DNA from: Companilactobacillus formosensis
GTDB taxonomy: Bacteria > Bacillota > Bacilli > Lactobacillales > Lactobacillaceae
Direction: 5' to 3'
NCBI RefSeq assembly: GCF_005405305.1
Contig: NZ_BJDU01000002.1
Span: 62,001 to 126,000 of the forward strand
Length of the DNA stretch: 64,000 nucleotides
Below, piece by piece: positions 30,390 through 40,912 of this stretch; positions within the stretch are counted from its first letter, which is position 1; each line of letters begins with the position of its first letter. Under the pieces are notes generated by a model. The model made no database searches. It was not told where the DNA came from and saw only the letters and a list, made by a program, of their open reading frames with translations. The position numbers were made by a program, and so were the translations under genes.

Positions 30390-32306
30390 ATGGACTACAA
30401 CAAATTGGGAAAGGAAATACTAACTAATGTTGGTGGAAAATCCAATGTTAAAAGTGTTATCCATTGTGCAACTAGACTTCGTTTTGTTTTAAATGATGAG
30501 TCAAAAGCAAACGATGACGTTATAAAAAATACAAATGGAGTTTTAAATGTAGTAAAGCAAGGCGGCCAATATCAAGTAGTAATTGGTCCAAGTGTTGCTA
30601 AAGTATATGATGAAATTATAAAAATTGGGAAATTCTCAACAGATATGGCAGAAAATACTAATGATTCTCACATGTCTGCTAATAAAGAAGACGATAAAGG
30701 ATTATTATCAAAAGCACTCGGATTAATCAGTTCAATATTTGTTCCTATTTTAGGCCTTCTATCTGGTGCAGGTATGATCAAAGCTGTTTTATCTGTATGT
30801 ACAATCACAGGATGGTTGTCTGAGAATAGTGGAACTTATCTTATATTGAATGCTCTAGGAGATGTATTATTCTACTTTTTCCCAGTAGTAATTGGATGGA
30901 GTGCTGCTAGAAAATTCGGATTGAAAGAAATATATGGTATTACTTTAGGCGCCTTTCTTTTGTACCCAACAATTGTTTCTGCAGCAAGTAGTAAGGCGGT
31001 TACTACAATATTTAAAGGTACAATTTTTGCTTTAAAATATAAGGAAACGTTTTTGGGTATTCCCGTAGCTTTACAAAGTTATTCAAGTACTGTTATTCCA
31101 ATAATTATTATTGTTTGGTTTGCAAGTTATATAGAAAAATTTCTTGATAAAAAAATGCCAGATGTTTTAAAAATGGTCTTTGTTCCATTCTTTACGTTGT
31201 TAATTGTCGGATCACTAAGTTTGATTGTTATTGGACCAATTGCAATGATTCTACAAAATATTTTAAGTGATACTGTTCTTTGGTTAGTTGGTCTGAACAA
31301 AGGTATCGCCGGATTCTTCCTTGGATCATTATGGAGTATCTTAGTTATGTTTGGTTTACACTGGGCTGTTATTCCATTCTTTGCAATTGATGTTGCTCAC
31401 TACGGCTACGACATTATCAACCCTCTTATTTTTTCTGGAGCATTGGCAGTTTTGGGTTCTGCACTAGGTGTCGCCATCCGTACTAAGAATGAAGATACTA
31501 GATCAATGTCCGTGGCTGCTGCTATTTCCTCATTTTTTGGCGTAAGTGAACCAGCATTATACGGTGTCTTAATTCCAAGAAAGTGGATTTTAATCACCTC
31601 ATTTACCGGTGCCGGACTTGGCGGTGCAATCGCTGGTCTATCGGGTTCTAAATTATATGAATTTGGTGCTAATGGTATTTTAGGCCTTCCATGTTTTATT
31701 AATCCTAAGGGAATTGATTTCGGTTTCATTGGATTGTGTATTGGTGGTATTGTTGCATTTGGTTTTGCTTTGGTTTCAGCTTTAATGATTGGCGATAAGA
31801 AAGAAGAATCTGGGGCTCTTTCAAAAAAAGGTGCAAAGAAAAAAGCTAAAAAATCTATTATTTCTTCACCAGTCAAAGGCCAGGCAATCGATTTAACTTC
31901 AGTAAATGACGATGTGTTCTCACAATTAACTTTAGGAGATGGAATTGCAATCATTCCGAGTGAAGGCAAAGTCTATTCTCCTGTAGATGGAATCATTAGA
32001 GTTGCTTACCCAACTGGACATGCTGTAGGTATAGCTGCTAATGATGGGGAAGAATTATTGATTCATATCGGAATTGATACCGTTAACTTACAAGGTAAAT
32101 ATTTTACAAGTCATATAGTGCAAGGCATGAAAGTCAAAAAGGGTGATTTATTAGTAGATTTCGATTTAAATAAAATCAAGGCCGAAGGATATGATCCAAC
32201 GGTTATGGTTATTGTTACGAAAAATGAAAAATTAAAGTCTGTAGTACCTTTTGAAACTGGTCCCGTTTCAAATGGGGATAAAGTTCTAAATGTTAATTTG
32301 AATTAA
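30390..32306 (+). CDS. PTS beta-glucoside-type transporter EIIBCA, operon gene 3
   Basis: 638-residue membrane permease that imports and phosphorylates a sugar. EIIB has Cys26 in VIHCATRLRF; EIIC spans about residues 100-470 with about ten helices; a short Lys-rich linker leads to EIIA with His559 in LLIHIGID. The start is ATG 30390, 9 bases after AAAAGGAG, not the upstream in-frame TTG at 30381. All phosphorylation sites are intact. It lies in an operon without a glycosidase of its own, so the imported phospho-sugar may be processed by the ceramidase-like proteins or the amidohydrolase, or by the GH1 enzymes on either side. Confidence 0.93.
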   Translation: MDYNKLGKEILTNVGGKSNVKSVIHCATRLRFVLNDESKANDDVIKNTNGVLNVVKQGGQYQVVIGPSVAKVYDEIIKIGKFSTDMAENTNDSHMSANKEDDKGLLSKALGLISSIFVPILGLLSGAGMIKAVLSVCTITGWLSENSGTYLILNALGDVLFYFFPVVIGWSAARKFGLKEIYGITLGAFLLYPTIVSAASSKAVTTIFKGTIFALKYKETFLGIPVALQSYSSTVIPIIIIVWFASYIEKFLDKKMPDVLKMVFVPFFTLLIVGSLSLIVIGPIAMILQNILSDTVLWLVGLNKGIAGFFLGSLWSILVMFGLHWAVIPFFAIDVAHYGYDIINPLIFSGALAVLGSALGVAIRTKNEDTRSMSVAAAISSFFGVSEPALYGVLIPRKWILITSFTGAGLGGAIAGLSGSKLYEFGANGILGLPCFINPKGIDFGFIGLCIGGIVAFGFALVSALMIGDKKEESGALSKKGAKKKAKKSIISSPVKGQAIDLTSVNDDVFSQLTLGDGIAIIPSEGKVYSPVDGIIRVAYPTGHAVGIAANDGEELLIHIGIDTVNLQGKYFTSHIVQGMKVKKGDLLVDFDLNKIKAEGYDPTVMVIVTKNEKLKSVVPFETGPVSNGDKVLNVNLN

Positions 32307-32324
32307 AAGATTGGAGTGATTTAT

Positions 32325-33347
32325 TTGATTATTGATGCAAATATGTACTGGCTTCCTGATGAATTATTTACAAATGATGGTATTCTTAATCATTTTTTAA
32401 AAGTCATTAATAGTCATAATGATACTAAAGCTTATAGTACAATTTTAGATGATGGTTCAAAAAAAATTACTATCGAAAAACCTATCGGACAACCTAGCTT
32501 AGATTATTTTCAAAATGATTATTTAATGGATAAACAAATTTCTGATATGGACGAGGGTAATATTGATATTGGACTTTTAAAATTACCAGGTTGCCAAGAA
32601 TGGCTAGATTTGGACTTATGCAAGATTTTCAATCGTGATTTAGCAAAACATGTTGAGGAAAGTAGTGGAAGAATGTATGGTTTAGCTGTAGTTCCTCCGT
32701 ATGGTACAGATGAAAATTTAAGTGAATTAGATTTTGCAATAAATTCATTGGGCTTAAAAGGCGTTCAATTATCCACACACTATAACGATGGATATTTAGA
32801 TAATAAAATGTATCGTTCGTTTTTAAAAAAAGTGGCCGAAATGAATATCCCAGTGTATGTGCATCATACACCAGTTCCTATTGAATATGATTCAATTAAA
32901 GACTTTGAAAATCTAAGAAGATCATACGGTCGTTGTGAAGATCAAATAATTGCTATTGGTAGAGAAGTATTTAGTGATTTATTTGAAGACATTCCTAACT
33001 TGAAGTTAATTCATTCAATGCTTGGTGGGGGATTCTTTACATATAAAACTATGCTATTGCCACATGATTCGGGAAATGGGAGATTTGATACCGATATTTC
33101 TGATATTCAACAGAGAATGGAAAATAATATTTATTATGAAATTTCCCATGCTCAACCTTGGGGTGAAGACAATTTAGAGATTGCTTCAAAAGTTCTTGGT
33201 TCAAAGAATATTATTTATGGATCATCATATCCTGTTAAAAAATCATGGTTAGTCGATGGTCCATCGGTTGTTCAAAATTTGGATTTAACATCTACAGATA
33301 AAGAAAACATACTGGTAAAGAACTCAAAAAATATTTATCATATCTAA
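32325..33347 (+). CDS. Amidohydrolase-2 family protein, operon gene 4
   Basis: 340 residues resembling the ACMSD-like branch of the amidohydrolase superfamily: a predicted TIM barrel with VHHTPVPIEYD, KLIHSMLGGGFF and the C-terminal NIIYGSSYPVKKS, which corresponds to the family's F-GSD-P segment. The normal N-terminal metal motif HxH is replaced by DANMYW and the terminal Asp by Ser, so metal binding may be altered. I chose TTG 32325, 8 bases after GGAG; the GTG at 32316 overlaps that ribosome site. Expected reactions of the branch are hydrolysis or decarboxylation; no specific substrate can be named. Confidence 0.7.
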   Translation: MIIDANMYWLPDELFTNDGILNHFLKVINSHNDTKAYSTILDDGSKKITIEKPIGQPSLDYFQNDYLMDKQISDMDEGNIDIGLLKLPGCQEWLDLDLCKIFNRDLAKHVEESSGRMYGLAVVPPYGTDENLSELDFAINSLGLKGVQLSTHYNDGYLDNKMYRSFLKKVAEMNIPVYVHHTPVPIEYDSIKDFENLRRSYGRCEDQIIAIGREVFSDLFEDIPNLKLIHSMLGGGFFTYKTMLLPHDSGNGRFDTDISDIQQRMENNIYYEISHAQPWGEDNLEIASKVLGSKNIIYGSSYPVKKSWLVDGPSVVQNLDLTSTDKENILVKNSKNIYHI

Positions 33348-33354
33348 TGAAATA

Positions 33355-33406
33355 AGGAGATAACCACATTCACATATCTATTGTGAATGTGGTTGTCTCC
33401 TTTTTA
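33355..33406. terminator. Strong bidirectional terminator
   Basis: Long stem (33355-33375 with 33383-33403, one mismatch) and T-run, between the converging amidohydrolase and GH1 genes. Confidence 0.92.
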
Positions 33407-33419
33407 TTCATCATAAATT

Positions 33420-34874
<1,455 letters not shown>

Positions 34875-36728
34875 CTAATTTAATGTTAAATTAATTGCTA
34901 AATCACTATTTGTATCTAATTCTGGTTCAACTTTGTAGTCCTTACTATTTAGAACAATCATCATAACAGTGTTGTCAAAGCCAGCTTCGGCAATTTTTTC
35001 ATAATCAAAATCAATTAGCTCTTGACCTTGACTGACAGTGTCACCATCTTTGACCAGGCTCTTAAAGTATTTACCTTTCAAATTAACAGTGTCGATTCCT
35101 AAGTGGATAAGTACTTGGGTACCAAAACTATCAGTAATTCCAATTGCGTGGTTAGTAGGGAACGTAGCTGTAATTTTTCCCGAAACAGGAGCAATCACTT
35201 TATTGGATGTTGGTACAATTGCAATTCCTTTTCCCATCTTTTCTGAGGAGAATACTTCATCGTTGACATTAGATAGGGAGGTCTTAGTACCACTAACAGG
35301 CATGATCAATTCATCATGATCAGATGTTTGAATAGTTTCTGTATTATTATCATTTGATTGTTCAGCTTCGACACCTTTTAATCCGAATAAATATGTTAAG
35401 ACAGCTGCACCAATGAAACTAACAGCTAAACCAATCATTTCTCCAACAAAACCATGACCTAAGTATGTAGGGATGGAAAGTAAACTTGGAAAAGCAAAGG
35501 CATGAGCTTGTGTTCCAGCAAGTCCAATGATGATTCCACCAATGGCACTGCTTGCAATAGCAATGTAGAATGGTTTCTTATATTTCAAAGTAACACCATA
35601 AAGAGTTGGTTCAGTAATACCAAAGATGGCTGCGATAAATGCAGAACCAGATACTTGTTTCATTTTCTTATTCTTGGTTTTCAAGAATACACCTAATGCC
35701 GCACCTGCTTGTGAAAATACAGCAGCACAAGCAATAGGGAAGATAGGATCAACACCTTGATTAGAAATATTACTCATAATCAAAGGTAAGATCATCCAAT
35801 GGAAACCAAACATTACGATGACTTGCCATAAACCACCAATAATGATTCCGGCAAGGATAGCGGCGTGATTATAGATTCCCATGATTGAACCAGCTAAAGC
35901 ATTACTGATTGTTGCTCCAATAGGGCCAACTACTATCAAAGTAAGTGGAACCATAATAACTAATTCCAGTAGAGCAACGAAAACATATTTCAAACTATTT
36001 GGAATAATCTTATTAAGCAATGGCTCTAAGTAGCTCAAAATCCAAATTGATAGCATGATAGGAATAACTGATGAAGTGTAACTCATTGGAATTACAGGAA
36101 TCCCTAAGAAATGTAGCGTTGTGTTGTTAGTTGCTAAAGCAACGATATTTGGATAAACAAGTGCTCCGGCAATCGCAACACTGACAAATCTGTCAACGTG
36201 TAATTGTTTAGCAGCTGTAAAGGCGATGAACATGGGTAAGAAGTAGAACAATGAATCACTAGCAGCGTTTAAAATAATGTATGTTCCACTTTTTGCACTT
36301 AACCAACCTACAGTAGAAAATAATGCTAAAGCACCTTTCAAAACTCCGGCACCACAGATGGCACCTAAGAATGGCATGAATAAACTGGAAATGAATGAAA
36401 TAAATCTATTCAATAATCCTAAAATACCTTTTTTCTTTGGCTCATCTTCTGAAGTCTCGGTTAATGAACTTGCATCAGCGGGAACTCCATCTAATTTTAT
36501 AAATTCGTTATATAAATCTGCGACTTGAGTTCCGATAACTATTTGAAACTGTTCACGGCTATAAACAACTTGAATAACACCATCTAATACTTCAATTTTC
36601 TTTTGTTGAACTTTGTCTGGATCATTAACATTGAATCTTAATCTAGTAGCGCAATGCCAGACTTTTTTAATATTCTTCGGTCCGCCCATTAACGTTAGGA
36701 TCTGCTTTGCGAGATCGTGGTATGACAT
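34875..36728 (-). CDS. PTS beta-glucoside transporter EIIBCA
   Basis: 617-residue permease with all three domains intact: EIIB Cys26 in WHCATRLRF, EIIC (about 100-460, about ten helices), EIIA His542 in VLIHLGID. The start ATG 36726-36728 follows GGAGGG; the longer frame reaching 36827 crosses the operator region and has no ribosome site. Imports and phosphorylates a beta-glucoside such as cellobiose, arbutin or salicin for the GH1 enzyme that follows (inference). Confidence 0.94.
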   Translation of the reverse strand: MSYHDLAKQILTLMGGPKNIKKVWHCATRLRFNVNDPDKVQQKKIEVLDGVIQVVYSREQFQIVIGTQVADLYNEFIKLDGVPADASSLTETSEDEPKKKGILGLLNRFISFISSLFMPFLGAICGAGVLKGALALFSTVGWLSAKSGTYIILNAASDSLFYFLPMFIAFTAAKQLHVDRFVSVAIAGALVYPNIVALATNNTTLHFLGIPVIPMSYTSSVIPIMLSIWILSYLEPLLNKIIPNSLKYVFVALLELVIMVPLTLIVVGPIGATISNALAGSIMGIYNHAAILAGIIIGGLWQVIVMFGFHWMILPLIMSNISNQGVDPIFPIACAAVFSQAGAALGVFLKTKNKKMKQVSGSAFIAAIFGITEPTLYGVTLKYKKPFYIAIASSAIGGIIIGLAGTQAHAFAFPSLLSIPTYLGHGFVGEMIGLAVSFIGAAVLTYLFGLKGVEAEQSNDNNTETIQTSDHDELIMPVSGTKTSLSNVNDEVFSSEKMGKGIAIVPTSNKVIAPVSGKITATFPTNHAIGITDSFGTQVLIHLGIDTVNLKGKYFKSLVKDGDTVSQGQELIDFDYEKIAEAGFDNTVMMIVLNSKDYKVEPELDTNSDLAINLTLN

Positions 36729-36763
36729 ATTAATTCCCTCCAATGCGTTTTTGTTATCTTCGT

Positions 36764-36779
36764 ATGGAACCGGTTCCAT
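36764..36779. promoter_or_regulatory. Palindromic operator O1 of the PTS-GH1 unit
   Basis: ATGGAACCGGTTCCAT is a perfect 16-bp palindrome with the central CG of LacI-family operators, 36 bases before the PTS start codon. Likely bound by the LacI protein encoded next door. Confidence 0.7.
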
Positions 36780-36799
36780 CCAACGACAATATAGTACAT

Positions 36800-36817
36800 C
36801 GTGGGAATATTCCCACG
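36800..36817. promoter_or_regulatory. Palindromic operator O2 of the PTS-GH1 unit
   Basis: CGTGGGAATATTCCCACG is a perfect 18-bp palindrome 20 bases upstream of O1. A TATATT reading toward the PTS gene lies between them, so O2 would cover the -35 region and O1 the start of the transcript. Confidence 0.6.
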
Positions 36818-36834
36818 TCAAGAGCAAAATAAAA

Positions 36835-36858
36835 AAGAATTATAAAAAGTTATAATCC
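36835..36858 (-). terminator. Possible terminator of the LacI gene
   Basis: Read on the reverse strand, an AT-rich stem (ATTATAA with TATAAT) is followed by a T6 run, just after the LacI stop. Low stem stability. Confidence 0.45.
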
Positions 36859-36862
36859 TTTC

Positions 36863-37828
36863 TTAGCAAGTGGTTCGTATGATTAGCTTTGGAGTAATTT
36901 TTATTTCTTCAAATTTTTTATTTTCCAAGCGTGAAATTATATTATTAATACAATTAATGGCCTGAATCTCTAAATAAGTATCAACTGTTGAGATATTCAT
37001 GTATTTACCAAAATCACTATTATCAAATCCGAATACTTTAACATCCCTTGGAACATCAACCTGATATTCTCTGAGAGTAGAGATAAAGTCCGCTGCTACA
37101 TAGTCTGAATATGCTAAAACAACTTTTGGTGGATTGATGGTCTTTAAATATGTCAAAGCTGCCTGTCTTCCGGCACCGCCTTGTTCAGGGAAGTATAGTT
37201 GCCAATTATTATCAGTGCAAGGGTAGTCATGTTCAAATTCATTAATGGCTTTTATTCTGGCTTTAGTATTACTTTTTTTACGATCATTTAAAATATGTCC
37301 AATGCTATCAACTTCATAAGTATTCTCTATATATAACAATATCTGTTTGTATAGTGGGTAATGATCTATGTATGAAGAATAAATTGAACAGCTATCAATT
37401 CTTCTCCAAGTAGAAATAGGCCCGTATTTAGCAAACTCTTTGATGGTGTTCCATCCATTTCTTGTGGAAACTAAAAACAATCCATCTAAAACGTGCAGCT
37501 TTAAATAATTTAAAACGCTGAGTTCTTGTTCTTTATCCTTAGTGAAATAAACGTTTACACTGTATCCTTTTTCCTCAGCAATGTGTGTTATATAACTCAA
37601 TAAAGACCCAACGGCAGGATAATAACTAGTGGCAACAAAACCAATGATATTAGTCTTTTGTTGTCGCATTTGTCTGGCTAATATATTAGGTACATAGCCT
37701 AGTTCGTCAGCAGCAGCGATAATTTTTTGCCTACTTTTTTCAGATACGTGGCGTGATCCACTAAAGACTCGAGAAACGGTTGACTTGGAAACATTTGCTT
37801 TTTTTGCAACATCAAATATATTTGTCAA
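36863..37828 (-). CDS. LacI-family transcriptional regulator
   Basis: 321 residues: helix-turn-helix NIFDVAKKANVSKSTVSRVF at 3-22 and a periplasmic-binding-protein-like sugar domain (IIGFVATSYYPAVGS onward, ending with VFGFDNSDFGKYMNISTVDT region). The start is TTG, supported by a very strong AAGGAGG 7 bases upstream and by the exact family start at the HTH. It lies just upstream of, and in the same direction as, the PTS-GH1 pair, with two perfect palindromes between; it most likely represses that operon. Confidence 0.92.
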   Translation of the reverse strand: MTNIFDVAKKANVSKSTVSRVFSGSRHVSEKSRQKIIAAADELGYVPNILARQMRQQKTNIIGFVATSYYPAVGSLLSYITHIAEEKGYSVNVYFTKDKEQELSVLNYLKLHVLDGLFLVSTRNGWNTIKEFAKYGPISTWRRIDSCSIYSSYIDHYPLYKQILLYIENTYEVDSIGHILNDRKKSNTKARIKAINEFEHDYPCTDNNWQLYFPEQGGAGRQAALTYLKTINPPKVVLAYSDYVAADFISTLREYQVDVPRDVKVFGFDNSDFGKYMNISTVDTYLEIQAINCINNIISRLENKKFEEIKITPKLIIRTTC

Positions 37829-37992
37829 TTTTTTCCTCCTTAGACAGAGCTAATACCACGATTATAGTATAAATATGTGTTTTATAAGTTTGGCTTTTTA
37901 GATATATTTTATAAAATAAATAAATTAAAAATTAAATAACAACAAATAAGCATAAATAAATTAAGTAATTTTTAATATCTAAAATTAAATTA

Positions 37993-38006
37993 TGTTAACG
38001 TTTGCA
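37993..38006. promoter_or_regulatory. cre (CcpA) site upstream of the polysaccharide lyase
   Basis: On the reverse strand TGCAAACGTTAACA matches 13 of 14 consensus positions; 105 bases before the lyase start in the 282-base intergenic region, where I see nothing else certain. Confidence 0.65.
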
Positions 38007-38110
38007 TACAAATGATATTGGTAATACATTATGTACATATTTGATAATCATAAATTAGAGGGCTTGATTATTTAAATATATATTTAATATTAAGAGGGGA
38101 ATTCTTAATC

Positions 38111-40858
38111 ATGAAAACTAGATACATGGTTTATATAGGTACTATTTTATCAGCGTTATCAATACAATCCACTACAGTTTCTGCTGATGAAACCAAGGAG
38201 AATGGAAATCAATTAGCACAAGCATCAGAATCAACTTCTGTTATTCAAAGTCAGAAAAATAATTCTAAAACTGATGTTAATGGTGAAAAAAATCTTTTTG
38301 AAGATTCTTCAGCACAAAATGAGAACATTCAAAATAACAATTTGAATAACAAAAATAGTGCTCGAAATTCTATTGATGCTAATAATAGAGCGATTATTTA
38401 TACTCAACAGGGTCGGACGGATAACAACCGACAAACGGATATACATAGCTTAGTCTCTTCCAACAAAGTATCTAATAATAATAGTTTATCTAATGTCACT
38501 AATAATTCGAACGATAATTCGGATAAAATAGTTAGTTATTCAAAATCTCAAAATGATACTAACAACCAATATTTCGATCAAATGCTACAATCATGGAAAG
38601 ATGTAACCGTTGGAGACCGGTACTATAAGTCTAATAACAATGAAATGAATCAAATCGCTGCACAACAGGATAAGAATATTAAAAATCTCTGGACTAGCAT
38701 GGATAAGAGTTCCGATAGAGAAAATCTTTGGAATGGAGCGGAAGAATTAACTACATCAGCACATATTACAACTGATTATAGAAATCTAGAAGCACTTGCC
38801 ATTGCAACATCCAATCCAGGATCACAATATTATAACAATCCTGAACTAATTGCGGATGTAGTAAATGGTTTTGAGTGGTTGAATATTAACAAATATAACC
38901 AAAATATTAAAGCTTATGGAAATTGGTGGGATTGGGAGATTGGTACTCCTTTATTTATTAATAATATTGTTACTGTGATGAAGCCATATCTAACTGAAAA
39001 GCAAATCCAAAATTCCATGGATGCAATTAATTTCTTCGTACCGGATCCTGATTATTTCAGAGGTAGTATATATCCTCAATGGAAGGCAGAAGCTACCGGT
39101 GCTAATCAGGTAGATATTAGTAAAGTTAAGATTATTCAAGCTTTGATTGAAAAAGATGAAGTTGGTTTAAAAAAAGCAATTAATGCTATGGAGAAGGTTT
39201 TTCCAATAGTTACATCCGGAGAAGGATTTTATCCAGATGGATCATTTATTCAACATGAGAACGTTGGTTACAATGGCTCTTACGGAAATGTTCTTATAGA
39301 TGGGGTATCACAATTACTAGGGATACTTTCTAATACGCCATATAATTTGAGTTCTGATTCCATGGCTTCCGTTGATTTCTGGGTAGAAAAAGGATTTTCA
39401 CCATTTATTTATAAAGGAAATTTAATGGATATGGTTAGAGGTAGAGCAATTTCTAGGGGAACATTTCAGTCTAATGTAGCTGCTGTAGACTTAATTAGAT
39501 CACTTACTAGAGTCGTTGATACTTATCAAAATCCAGAAAAAGCAAAATTTCAAAGTCTTATTAAGTATTGGTTGAGCTTTGGGGATAATTATCAAAACTA
39601 TTTAAAGCAGATGACAAATTATCGTGATGTTGCACTAATTGAGAATATTATGAATGATCCCTCCATTGAAGCCAAAGATTATCAGGATAACGAACTATAC
39701 AATTTTAAGAATATGGATAAAATCTTACTAAAGAATAAACAACACAACTACGCTGTTGGTATTACGATGTCTTCAAATAGAATCAAACGTTACGAATCTT
39801 TGAATAACGAAAATACTCATGGTTGGTATACAGGTGATGGTATGGTTTTTGTTTATAACGACGATGCCAACCAATTTAATGACAATTACTGGGCAACTGT
39901 TGATCCCCAAAAATTACCTGGTACAACTGAAACAAACGCACCACAAAAAATTGGTAGTGGTACAACAACTTCATCTAAGTCATTTGTTGGGGCTTCAACA
40001 TTTGGAAATATAGGCGCTATAGGTAATGTAGGATCGATTGCAATGGATTTTGTAAATAACGATAACAATTTAACTGCTCACAAATCCTGGTTTTTAATGA
40101 AGAATGGCATTGCAGCCTTGGGAAGTAATATTCAGAATACCTCATCATATAAAGCTTTTACTTACATTGACAATAGAAAGCTAAACGATTCTTCGAATTA
40201 TAAACTTTATGTTAATGGCGGTCTTATTCAAACACCATTAAATAAGATAAATGAATTAAAGAATGTTTATTCTATTTACTTAGAATCTAATGTTCAAGGT
40301 GAATCCATAGGATATAAATTCATAACTCCACAAGATTTAAACTTAGGATTGGTTGAACGTAAAGGTTCTTGGTCAGAAATCAATAAAGCTCAGAGTAGAA
40401 ATGAATATTTGAGGAAATATTTAGAAATATATGTTGAACATACTTCTAAAAATAATAAATATAATTATGTTACATATCCTAATATTGATTTAACTGATTT
40501 TAATAAGATAAATACGCCTATAATTATAGAGAATAATGATAATATGCAAGCATTGAAGTTTGGCAATAATATCGGCGTAAATGTATTTAACGATACCAAT
40601 GAAACAGTTGAAGATATGAGCTTTTCAACTCCATTATCTTTAACAAGAATTAATAATGGTAATCAAATAATTTTTGGATTATCTGATCCAAGTCAAAATT
40701 CCAAAAATAAGTCTTTCTTTAAGTTAAAAGATACTGGGTTAAAGGTCATGGATAAAAGTCAAGGTATTCAAGCACAATTAGTTGACGGATATTGGAATAT
40801 TTCATTAAAAGAAAACGGTCACGATGGTAATACTCAAGTTTTGATTTTGAGGAAATAA
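38111..40858 (+). CDS. Secreted polysaccharide lyase family 8 (hyaluronate/xanthan lyase-like)
   Basis: 915 residues with a Sec signal peptide (cleavage expected after VSA, about residue 25), then an Asn/Ser-rich low-complexity region to about residue 155. The PL8 alpha barrel follows: NWWDWEIGTPLF at about 271, DGSFIQHENVGYNGSYG at about 377-393 with the catalytic His and Tyr, and MVRGRAISR near 443. C-terminal beta domains complete the fold. There is no LPxTG or other anchor, so it is probably released or loosely bound. It cleaves uronic-acid polysaccharides by beta-elimination; hyaluronate, chondroitin and xanthan cannot be distinguished. Single-gene unit with its own terminator. Confidence 0.88.
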   Translation: MKTRYMVYIGTILSALSIQSTTVSADETKENGNQLAQASESTSVIQSQKNNSKTDVNGEKNLFEDSSAQNENIQNNNLNNKNSARNSIDANNRAIIYTQQGRTDNNRQTDIHSLVSSNKVSNNNSLSNVTNNSNDNSDKIVSYSKSQNDTNNQYFDQMLQSWKDVTVGDRYYKSNNNEMNQIAAQQDKNIKNLWTSMDKSSDRENLWNGAEELTTSAHITTDYRNLEALAIATSNPGSQYYNNPELIADVVNGFEWLNINKYNQNIKAYGNWWDWEIGTPLFINNIVTVMKPYLTEKQIQNSMDAINFFVPDPDYFRGSIYPQWKAEATGANQVDISKVKIIQALIEKDEVGLKKAINAMEKVFPIVTSGEGFYPDGSFIQHENVGYNGSYGNVLIDGVSQLLGILSNTPYNLSSDSMASVDFWVEKGFSPFIYKGNLMDMVRGRAISRGTFQSNVAAVDLIRSLTRVVDTYQNPEKAKFQSLIKYWLSFGDNYQNYLKQMTNYRDVALIENIMNDPSIEAKDYQDNELYNFKNMDKILLKNKQHNYAVGITMSSNRIKRYESLNNENTHGWYTGDGMVFVYNDDANQFNDNYWATVDPQKLPGTTETNAPQKIGSGTTTSSKSFVGASTFGNIGAIGNVGSIAMDFVNNDNNLTAHKSWFLMKNGIAALGSNIQNTSSYKAFTYIDNRKLNDSSNYKLYVNGGLIQTPLNKINELKNVYSIYLESNVQGESIGYKFITPQDLNLGLVERKGSWSEINKAQSRNEYLRKYLEIYVEHTSKNNKYNYVTYPNIDLTDFNKINTPIIIENNDNMQALKFGNNIGVNVFNDTNETVEDMSFSTPLSLTRINNGNQIIFGLSDPSQNSKNKSFFKLKDTGLKVMDKSQGIQAQLVDGYWNISLKENGHDGNTQVLILRK

Positions 40859-40861
40859 ATA

Positions 40862-40912
40862 AAAAAGGAACATCTTACACATTTTAAGTGGGATGTTCCT
40901 TTTCTGATTTAA
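40862..40912. terminator. Bidirectional terminator
   Basis: AAAAAGGAACATC pairs with GATGTTCCTTTT across a spacer that pairs further; it lies between the convergent lyase and LacI-hybrid genes. Confidence 0.85.

Noticed and set aside
31406-31969. 187-codon reverse frame inside the PTS gene
   Set aside because: Shadow frame: Pro/Ala/Ile-rich, no family pattern, fully inside a well-supported EIIBCA gene.
40750-40858. Cell-wall anchor on the polysaccharide lyase
   Set aside because: The C-terminus ends in a beta domain; no LPxTG-like motif, membrane helix or basic tail.
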